Below, piece by piece: positions 1 to 5,500 of a DNA stretch of 9,731 nt (its first letter is position 1; every line of letters begins with the position of its first letter). Origin of the DNA: Verrucomicrobiales bacterium (lineage in GTDB: Bacteria; Verrucomicrobiota; Verrucomicrobiia; Verrucomicrobiales; SKLO01); the NCBI GenBank assembly GCA_007123195.1, contig SKLO01000343.1, forward strand, positions 1 through 9,731, written 5' to 3'. The notes beneath the pieces are model-generated. The model made no database searches. It was not told the DNA's origin and saw nothing but the letters and a program-made list of their open reading frames with translations. A program made the translations under genes and the position numbers.

Positions 1-173
1 CGCGCCGCCCCCATCACCCCGGCCGTGGTCGATCCCCGCTGCGCGCGGTCTTTCGCCGCAAAAACCATTTACGTCTGGATGGACATACGTTGGTGTGGAC
101 GCATGAAGCGATTCAGCATCAACGATCTCATCTCCAATCTCCAAGTCAGGTTGCTGAATCCGGGTTGGCAAGG
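1..173. other. Left-edge stretch without a supported gene
   Basis: No frame here gives a recognisable protein. Two plus-strand frames stay open across the stretch, but they run through the downstream hairpin and end at 225 and 287 without any family motif, so I treat them as chance. A minus-strand ATG at 68-66 opens a frame that runs off the left edge for about 22 codons (beginning MVFAAKDRAQRG). It could be the start of a divergent gene, but it has no ribosome binding site and too little sequence to judge. Position 1 is a window edge, so the tail of an unseen gene cannot be excluded. Confidence 0.3.
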
Positions 174-210
174 AAAAAGCCGCCAGCCCGCTTGCCAGCG
201 GGCTGGCGGC
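174..210 (-). terminator. Perfect GC-rich hairpin with T-run, minus-strand intrinsic terminator candidate
   Basis: The arms 179-191 (GCCGCCAGCCCGC) and 198-210 are exact reverse complements. An extra T-A pair (192/197) makes a 14-bp stem with a 4-nt loop. Read on the minus strand, the stem is followed directly by five T residues (178-174), the classic shape of a Rho-independent terminator. No T-run follows on the plus strand, so it is not bidirectional. No minus-strand gene lies between it and hipB, so what it would terminate is unclear: an antisense transcript from the hip region, or a leader RNA. It could instead be a REP-like element. The structure is certain; the function is inferred. Confidence 0.6.
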
Positions 211-273
211 CATTGCATGCCCTGAAGTTCAGCTTAGAGGCAAGCCTCGATCCCGGGCGACCTAAAAATGCTC

Positions 274-306
274 TTGAAAGCATGTAACAATAGATAAACA
301 TTTATC
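274..306 (+). promoter_or_regulatory. hipBA promoter and palindromic operator candidate
   Basis: An AT-rich island in GC-rich DNA directly precedes hipB. It contains a -35-like TTGAAA (274-279) and weak -10-like hexamers around 295-302. The sequence GATAAA-CA-TTTATC (293-306) is a perfect 6+6 inverted repeat ending 9 nt before the hipB ATG. HipB-family repressors are known to bind inverted repeats in their own promoter, so this is the obvious autoregulatory operator candidate. The palindrome is seen directly; its role is inferred. No second full copy was found in the window, only isolated half-sites such as TTTATC at 2287-2292. Confidence 0.5.
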
Positions 307-315
307 AAGCGATCT

Positions 316-663
316 ATGGCCGCCAAGAACCAACTCACGCTATCCCCGCCCTATCCGGTCGAGTCCGCCCTCAAACGCCTCGGTGCCGACCTCAAGCTGG
401 CCCGTCTGCGCCGGAATCTGACGATCGAGACGGTGGCAGAGCGGATCGGCACGGGTCCCCGTGCGATTCATGATGCAGAGAAGGGAAAGCCGACCACGGG
501 CATCGTGGTCTACGCCGCCCTGCTTTGGGCCTATGATCTGGTCCACCAATTGGACGAGGTGGCGCTCCCCTCGCGTGATGCCGAGGGTTTGCAGCTCGCC
601 CGCCACTCGGAGCGCCGGCGTGCCCGCGAACGACGATCGGGAGGGCTCGACAATGACTTCTGA
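316..663 (+). CDS. hipB: HipB-like XRE-family antitoxin/repressor
   Basis: 115 aa. Residues about 20-75 form a lambda-repressor-like helix-turn-helix (LGADLKLARLRRNLTIETVA, then ERIGTGPRAIHDAEKGKPT). The tail is rich in Arg and ends in LDNDF, an ending I recall from XRE proteins encoded next to HipA. By family, it binds its promoter as a dimer and neutralises the HipA kinase. The ATG at 316 is the first possible start, because an in-frame TAA lies at 295-297. No Shine-Dalgarno sequence precedes it. Its 3' end overlaps hipA by 11 nt in another frame (653-663), which implies translational coupling. The palindrome at 293-306 suggests autoregulation. Certain as an XRE protein of a hip pair; DNA target inferred. 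Confidence 0.92.
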   Translation: MAAKNQLTLSPPYPVESALKRLGADLKLARLRRNLTIETVAERIGTGPRAIHDAEKGKPTTGIVVYAALLWAYDLVHQLDEVALPSRDAEGLQLARHSERRRARERRSGGLDNDF

Positions 664-1948
664 TGCGCCGCACGAATGCTACGTTTATGTAACGCTGCCG
701 GGCACCTCGGCGTTCGTCACGGCCGGTCGCTTCCAGCTTTCGCTGGATCGTTCCGGGGAAGCGCGGGGTCGTTTCGTCTACGGAGCCCGCTACCTCGGGC
801 GCAGCGATGCGGTGGCCCTTGATCCAATCGGGTTGAGGTTAAAAGACGGGACATTCGAAACCCGGAAGTTGAAAGGACTCTTTGGCGCGATTCGAGATGC
901 CAGTCCAGACTATTGGGGACGACGGGTCATCGAGAAGCATTCCCGCTTTCCGCAACTCGGGGAAATGGACTACCTGCTCCTCTCGCCCGATGACCGCGCC
1001 GGTGCCCTCGGCTTCGGCACTGGAAAAACGCCGCCGGCCCCGCTGCGAACCTTCAACCGCACCCTCGATCTCGAGAAGCTCCAGATACTCGCAGACCGGA
1101 TCCTTGCCGACGCCCCCTACCCGGCGACTCCGTCCGACCTTGCCCAGGTCGAAGACCTCCTACTCGTCGGCACTTCCATTGGCGGAGCCCGTCCCAAGGC
1201 CGTGGTGGAGGATGACGAAGGTCTCTGGATTGCCAAGTTCAACCACCCCGAAGACCGGTGGAACTTCGCGCGCGTCGAGCACGCGATGCTGGAACTGGCG
1301 CGCCGCTGCGGCATCCGCGCTGCGGTGAGCCGGGTCGTCCGGGTGGGCGACCGGGATGCCCTGCTCGTGAAGCGATTCGACCGGCGAAAGTCGGAGGGTG
1401 GTTACGAACGCGCCCGCATGATCAGTGGTCTCACCCTCCTCGGGGCAGAGGAATCCTCCACCGACCGCCGCGACTGGTCCTACGTGGTAATGGCGGAAAC
1501 CCTGCGGAAAGTTTCGGGAAAACCCAAGGCCGATGCCGCCGAGCTGTTCCTCCGGATGTGCTTCAACGCACTCATTTCGAACACAGACGACCATCCGAGG
1601 AACCACGCCCTGATCGCCTTCGACAGGATCTGGAACCTGCCGCCGGCCTACGATCTCAATCCGGCTCCTTTGATCTCGATCGAAAGGAGGGATCTCGCGA
1701 TGGATTGCGGCGACTTCGGTCGCTTTGCCAACATCCACAACCTGCTGAGTCAGAGCCGCCGATTTCATCTCGACCCGGCTGAAGCACGAATCATCCTGGA
1801 AGAGGTCGAAGCGGTCGTTCGGCACCAGTGGTATGGCGCCGCCCGCGCTTGCGGGGTTACGGAAGACCACTGTCGACAGATCGAAGGCGCTTTCGCCTAT
1901 CCCGGATTCCGGTCAGAAATCGGCGCGATTCGCCCAGGCCCGTCCTGA
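653..1948 (+). CDS. hipA: HipA-like serine/threonine kinase toxin
   Basis: 431 aa, close to the usual HipA length (about 440). HipA toxins are PI3K-fold kinases; E. coli HipA phosphorylates GltX, stalling translation and promoting dormancy. The N-terminal subdomain spans about residues 8-125. The Ser/Gly loop SIGGARPKA (175-183) aligns with the E. coli loop carrying the autophosphorylated Ser150. IAKF (193-196) supplies the putative ATP-binding Lys. LLVKRFDR (237-244) follows. The catalytic segment SNTDDHPRNHA (309-319) has the Asp and Asn of the TDxHxxN motif, and AYDLNP (332-337) has the metal-binding Asp. All key residues are present, so an active kinase is expected. The ATG at 653 has a strong GGGAGG at 639-644, 8 nt upstream, and overlaps the hipB end; the frame opens earlier at 461 but that start lies inside hipB. 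The target in this organism is unknown. Confidence 0.95.
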   Translation: MTSDAPHECYVYVTLPGTSAFVTAGRFQLSLDRSGEARGRFVYGARYLGRSDAVALDPIGLRLKDGTFETRKLKGLFGAIRDASPDYWGRRVIEKHSRFPQLGEMDYLLLSPDDRAGALGFGTGKTPPAPLRTFNRTLDLEKLQILADRILADAPYPATPSDLAQVEDLLLVGTSIGGARPKAVVEDDEGLWIAKFNHPEDRWNFARVEHAMLELARRCGIRAAVSRVVRVGDRDALLVKRFDRRKSEGGYERARMISGLTLLGAEESSTDRRDWSYVVMAETLRKVSGKPKADAAELFLRMCFNALISNTDDHPRNHALIAFDRIWNLPPAYDLNPAPLISIERRDLAMDCGDFGRFANIHNLLSQSRRFHLDPAEARIILEEVEAVVRHQWYGAARACGVTEDHCRQIEGAFAYPGFRSEIGAIRPGPS

Positions 1949-2208
1949 CCCAACCCGACGCAACCCACACGCCCTAACGCCACAGCCGCAGCAACTCGCC
2001 ACCGGCTGGGGGCAGTTGAAACCCGATCGCGCCCAGGTTCCTCCAGCCGGTTGGCTCCCTGGGCAAGCCATTGCTCATACAGCTCGGGGGACAGCAGCAC
2101 GCCGCGCGGCTTGTCGTGGCGGTGGATCGCCACCGCCCTTTCCCTCGCGACCAGATCGAACACGTCCGCGGTGGCGTTCTTCAACTGGGTCGCGGTGACT
2201 ACCGGCAT
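1897..2208 (-). CDS. Phd/YefM-type antitoxin, orphan, atypical or frameshifted C-terminus
   Basis: Residues 1-50 (from MPVVTATQLKNATADVFDLV to PELYEQWLAQ) are a clear Phd/YefM DNA-binding domain, including AIHRHDKPRGVLLS. Antitoxins of this kind neutralise Doc, RelE or ParE toxins and repress their own promoter. No toxin lies downstream; the gene runs convergently into hipA and overlaps its last 52 bp. Beyond about residue 55 the sequence (Gly/Arg/Val-rich) no longer resembles the family. A frame change there would instead end in NLGAIGFQLPPAGGELLRLWR-stop with the stop at 1976-1974, giving about 77 aa, a normal antitoxin length, clear of hipA. The frame is open from an ATG at 2259, but family N-termini match the Met at 2208. 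No good Shine-Dalgarno at either. Domain certain; C-terminus and function uncertain. Confidence 0.72.
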   Translation of the reverse strand: MPVVTATQLKNATADVFDLVARERAVAIHRHDKPRGVLLSPELYEQWLAQGANRLEEPGRDRVSTAPSRWRVAAAVALGRVGCVGLGQDGPGRIAPISDRNPG

Positions 2209-2248
2209 GGCCTCGATCGGCGGCATGGCCGGTGAGGCAGTGGAGTAT

Positions 2249-2296
2249 CTTATGGCCATAATATCTAAAATGGTTGGTTTATGCGATTTATCAAAA
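2249..2296 (-). promoter_or_regulatory. AT-rich promoter region of the Phd-like gene with 12-bp palindrome
   Basis: This AT-rich island separates the permease stop (2314) from the antitoxin gene. It contains TTATGGCCATAA (2250-2261), a perfect 12-bp palindrome, and on the minus strand a -35-like TTGATA (2294-2289) with AT-rich hexamers such as TAGATA downstream. If translation starts at 2208, the palindrome sits in the leader, a typical place for an autoregulatory Phd operator. If it starts at 2259, the ATG lies inside the palindrome. The sequence symmetry is seen directly; promoter and operator roles are inferred. Confidence 0.35.
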
Positions 2297-2313
2297 TTTC
2301 CTGCGCTGGCGGG

Positions 2314-4302
2314 TCACGCTCGACCAGTGACCGTTGCGCCGCCGCCGCATGCCGGTCGCCGCCTGAATTCATGGGTCGCCAGCAGGACGGCGAGCCCGGT
2401 CCCGGCCAGTTGCCAGCCACTGCCCGGGGTGAACAACGCCACGCCGGCCGCGGCCCAGGCCAGTCGTGCGATCACCGGCAGCGGCTTGTCCCCCGCAGCC
2501 CGCCAGCCGCCGGCCAGAGCCACGGTGAACGCGGTCAGGCCGATCGCCGCGGGCACGGCGGCCAGCAGTCGCTCGCCGGGGGTGCCGTCGATCAACGGGG
2601 TGAACACAAACAGCAGCGGCACCAGATAAAGCGCCTTGGCCAGGCGCCAGGCTTGCAGACCGGCGCGCAGCGGCCGGCACTCGGCGATGCCGGCGGCGGC
2701 GAACGCGGCCAGGCACACCGGCGGGGTGACATTGGAATCCTGCGACCACCAGAACAACAACAGGTGGGCCGCCAGCAGCGACAGCCCCAGCTCTTCCAGC
2801 GCCGGCACCGCCACCACCGCCAGCATCACGTAGGCGGCGGTCACCGGCAGGCCCATGCCGAGCACCAGCGACGCCAGCGCGGTCAACACCAGCGCCGCCG
2901 GCAGCCAGCCGCCCGACCAGGCGATCACCATCTGCGACAGGCCGACCGCGGCGCCGGTCATGTTGAGGCCGCCGATGACAATGCCGGTGCACAGCAGCAG
3001 CAGGGCGGTGGGCACGGCGTTGCGGGTGCCCAGCGCCAGCGCCTCGCCGATCGCGCGCCAGCCCATGCCGCCGCCGGGCCGGAACCAGGACGCGGCGATC
3101 ACCGCCGCGATGCCGGTGCCGGCGGCGAAGGTCGGGGTGAACCCGGCCACCAGCACACCGATGACCACCGCCAGCGGCAGCAGGAACGCCAGCCCCTGGC
3201 GCCACATCCGCGCCCGACCGCCTGCGGCCGAAGCACCGCCCCCGGCCGGCCCGGCACCGGCGGTCATGTCAGGCGACGGCAGCGGCAGCCGGGCCGCCTG
3301 ACAGCGCACCGCAACCATCAGCGAGAGGAAATACAGCAGCGCCGGTAGCAACGCCGCGCCGATGATCGTCAGGTAGGGCAAGCCGGTGTATTGGGCCATC
3401 AGGAAGGCGCCGGCGCCCATGATCGGCGGCATCAGCTGGCCGCCCACCGAGGCCGCGGTCTCCAGCCCGGCGGCGAACGCCGGCGGGAACCCGGCGCGTT
3501 TCATCATCGGGATGGTGATCGAGCCGGTCGACACCGTGTTGGCAATCGCGCTACCCGACACGGTGCCGGTCAGGGCGCTGGACACCACCGCCACGTAGCC
3601 GGGACCGCCGCGCAGATTGCGGGTGGCGGCGCGCGCCAGCTGCAGGATGAACTCCCCTGCCCCGGAGCGCAGCAGGAAGGCGCTGAACAGCAGGAACAGG
3701 AACACGAACGTGGCCGAAATGGTGGCGGTGAAGCCGAACAATCCTTCCTCGGAAAAGTAATAACGATAGAGCAGCCGCTCCGGCCCGAGACCGCGGAAGT
3801 GCAGCACCCCGTCGAGGTAACGGCCCAGCCCCAGCACATACGCGGACACCAGCAGGCCGAGCAGGGGGATCACCCAGCCGGTGCGGCGCGCGCACAGCCA
3901 CCAGGCGGCCACAATCGTGGCCGCCGCCGCGATGAAGTCACCGGCCACCAGCCGCACCCCCCGCCGGTGCAGCCATTCCTCGGCCGGCAGCAGGTAGATC
4001 CCGCCCGCCAACAGCACCAGCGCCGCCGCCCACCCGGCCGCGCGCACCCCGGCCGACCGGGCCTCGCAAGCCAGCAACAGGCCGCCGAACGAACCCACCA
4101 GGCCGAGGTGCAGGCTGTTGAGCCACAGGGTCGGCAGCGTGCCCAGGGTGTTGGCCCACAGGTGGAACAGCGCGATCGCGGCGCCGTAGCAGGCAAGCCA
4201 GGCCGGCAACCGCCGCACCGCGTCGGCGGGATCGGGCACCGGCAGCAGCGCGGCGTTGCTGCCGGTGCTGGTGCTGGCGGTTGGGTCGGAATCGCGGGTC
4301 AC
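2314..4302 (-). CDS. TRAP transporter fused permease, TAXI type (4TM/12TM fusion)
   Basis: 662 aa, nearly all hydrophobic: the small DctQ-like and large DctM-like membrane subunits in one chain, as usual in TAXI-type TRAP transporters. These are secondary, ion-gradient-driven importers of small organic acids in the inner membrane. The N-terminal quarter (about 33-160) holds four to five membrane spans. The DctM part starts near 190 and carries the hallmark stretches GSAIANTVSTGSITIPMM (250-267) and ETAASVGGQLMPPIMGAGAF (281-300), then a second half with WWSQDSNVTPPVCLAAFAAA. The start is GTG (4302-4300), which overlaps the binding-protein stop as GTGA and has GGGAGG at 4316-4311, 8 nt upstream, so the two are translationally coupled. 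No hairpin terminator is visible after the stop. The substrate cannot be read from sequence; TAXI systems are known for glutamate and other carboxylates. Confidence 0.95.
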   Translation of the reverse strand: MTRDSDPTASTSTGSNAALLPVPDPADAVRRLPAWLACYGAAIALFHLWANTLGTLPTLWLNSLHLGLVGSFGGLLLACEARSAGVRAAGWAAALVLLAGGIYLLPAEEWLHRRGVRLVAGDFIAAAATIVAAWWLCARRTGWVIPLLGLLVSAYVLGLGRYLDGVLHFRGLGPERLLYRYYFSEEGLFGFTATISATFVFLFLLFSAFLLRSGAGEFILQLARAATRNLRGGPGYVAVVSSALTGTVSGSAIANTVSTGSITIPMMKRAGFPPAFAAGLETAASVGGQLMPPIMGAGAFLMAQYTGLPYLTIIGAALLPALLYFLSLMVAVRCQAARLPLPSPDMTAGAGPAGGGASAAGGRARMWRQGLAFLLPLAVVIGVLVAGFTPTFAAGTGIAAVIAASWFRPGGGMGWRAIGEALALGTRNAVPTALLLLCTGIVIGGLNMTGAAVGLSQMVIAWSGGWLPAALVLTALASLVLGMGLPVTAAYVMLAVVAVPALEELGLSLLAAHLLLFWWSQDSNVTPPVCLAAFAAAGIAECRPLRAGLQAWRLAKALYLVPLLFVFTPLIDGTPGERLLAAVPAAIGLTAFTVALAGGWRAAGDKPLPVIARLAWAAAGVALFTPGSGWQLAGTGLAVLLATHEFRRRPACGGGATVTGRA

Positions 4303-5411
4303 GGGCCGGTCCTCCCGGGCCGGGCGGCGCCTTGTGGAGATTGGCCAGGCGGGGGCGGGGCTTGGTCCGGTCGTTCAAAACCGGGCGGCAGCAGCTCGTC
4401 GGGGATCGTCAGACCAGCCTCGCGATAGAACCGCACCGCCCCCGGGTGCAGCGGCGCCGGCAGGCCCTCGAGCGCGCGGTCGAGGTGCATCGCGCGGGTG
4501 GCGGCGTGCTGTCGTTGCAGGAAATCCAGATTGGCCCAGATCGTTTCCAGCAGTCGGTGAATGACGTCGTCACCGACCTCGGCGGCGGCCACCAGCACGT
4601 TCGGCTGGGCGATGGTCGCCACCGGTTCGGTTTGGCCCGGATAGGTGTCGGCCGGGATCACAAACCGGCGCCACACCGGGTGCGAGGCGCGCAATAGCTC
4701 CAGCTCGGCGTCCGGAACCTCCAGCAAGGCGACCTGCCCGGCACCGAGCGCGGCGAACGCCTGGGTCACCGCCGCGGTGGGGATGCCGGCGGCGAGGAAC
4801 ATGCCGGCGATGCGCCGGTTTTGCAGCGCGTCGGCGCTGGGACCGTAGCCGAGGTGGGCCAGCCGGAACCGTTGATCGGGATCGATGTCCAGGGTTTCCA
4901 GAATGGTCCGGCCGGACACCTCGGCGCCGGACCAGCGCGGCCCCAGCGAGAACCCCTGCCCGTCCCAGCCGGCCAGGTCGGCGACCGTGCCGGTCGGGGC
5001 GTGGCGGCGCAGCACCACGATCTGCTCGACGTTGTCCCACAGCATCGCCAGGCTGCGCAGGTTCTCCACCTGCCGCCCCTGATAACGGTCGCTGCCCTGC
5101 CAGGCCATCGAGGCGAACAGCGCCTGGACGATCGCCAGCTCGCCCTCGCCGGTCTCCAGCATGCGCAGGTTCTCGGCCGACCCCGACGAAGTCACGGCGC
5201 TGACCAGGATCGAGTCGCTGTCCGCCAGCTCGCGCGTCGCCAGCGTCGCCAGCGCCACGCCGACCGGGTAGAACGTGCCCCCCGGCGTGGCGGTGGTCAG
5301 CAGCAGATCGCGCTCGCGCGGCACCGGCGGTTCACAACCGGCCAGGCACAGGCTGATTCCCAGCACCAGCACGGCGCACACGACCGGCAGGCGCCGGGGC
5401 GATATGGTCAC
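4299..5411 (-). CDS. TAXI-family TRAP solute-binding lipoprotein
   Basis: 370 aa from a GTG start. Residues 1-26 are a lipoprotein signal peptide: Arg6-Arg7, a hydrophobic core at 10-23, and lipobox LAGC with Cys26, so the mature protein should be membrane-anchored in the periplasm. Family signatures are TATPGGTFYPVGVALA (39-54), TSSGSAENLRMLETGEGELA (74-93), LGPRWSGAE (157-165), AGIPTAAV (208-215), YPGQ (257-260) and LHPGAVRFYREAGL (321-334). The last 20 residues are a Pro/Gly-rich tail. It delivers a small, probably acidic ligand to the fused permease, which it overlaps by 4 nt. The frame is open upstream to 5633 inside the sulfatase gene; the GTG at 5411 is chosen because the signal peptide begins there. 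There is no Shine-Dalgarno. An in-frame TTG two codons upstream is an alternative. Confidence 0.93.
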   Translation of the reverse strand: MTISPRRLPVVCAVLVLGISLCLAGCEPPVPRERDLLLTTATPGGTFYPVGVALATLATRELADSDSILVSAVTSSGSAENLRMLETGEGELAIVQALFASMAWQGSDRYQGRQVENLRSLAMLWDNVEQIVVLRRHAPTGTVADLAGWDGQGFSLGPRWSGAEVSGRTILETLDIDPDQRFRLAHLGYGPSADALQNRRIAGMFLAAGIPTAAVTQAFAALGAGQVALLEVPDAELELLRASHPVWRRFVIPADTYPGQTEPVATIAQPNVLVAAAEVGDDVIHRLLETIWANLDFLQRQHAATRAMHLDRALEGLPAPLHPGAVRFYREAGLTIPDELLPPGFERPDQAPPPPGQSPQGAARPGRTGP

Positions 5412-5431
5412 GGGGCGGCACAAGACCCGAC

Positions 5432-5461
5432 ATGGTAACGGCCGGACCGGCGGGTTGGCAA
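5432..5461 (-). promoter_or_regulatory. Possible promoter for the TAXI-TRAP pair
   Basis: In the 89-nt gap between the sulfatase stop and the binding-protein start, the minus strand has TTGCCA (5461-5456) and, 18 nt on, TACCAT (5437-5432). These match 5/6 and 4/6 of the sigma-70 consensus, about 20 nt before the GTG. If real, the transporter can be transcribed apart from the sulfatase. No terminator hairpin with a T-run was seen in the gap, so read-through from the sulfatase is equally possible. Weak evidence in GC-rich DNA. Confidence 0.25.
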
Positions 5462-5500
5462 GGCGGCGCCATGCACCTGAGGAGGGTGGTCCCACGACCC

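Noticed and set aside
25..287. Plus-strand frames ending at 225 and 287
   Set aside because: Both cross the perfect hairpin at 179-210 and the AT-rich promoter edge, and show no family motif.
461..652. Longer start for hipA at 461
   Set aside because: It would lie almost wholly inside hipB, while the ATG at 653 has a strong Shine-Dalgarno and gives the usual HipA N-terminus.
2281..4428. Long plus-strand Gln/Arg/His-rich frames (2281-3348 and 3391-4428)
   Set aside because: Antisense shadows of the TRAP permease; low-complexity composition with no family motif.
5412..5500. Intrinsic terminator between sulfatase and TAXI gene
   Set aside because: Only short GTGG-GA-CCAC-type symmetry was seen, with no T-run after it on the minus strand.
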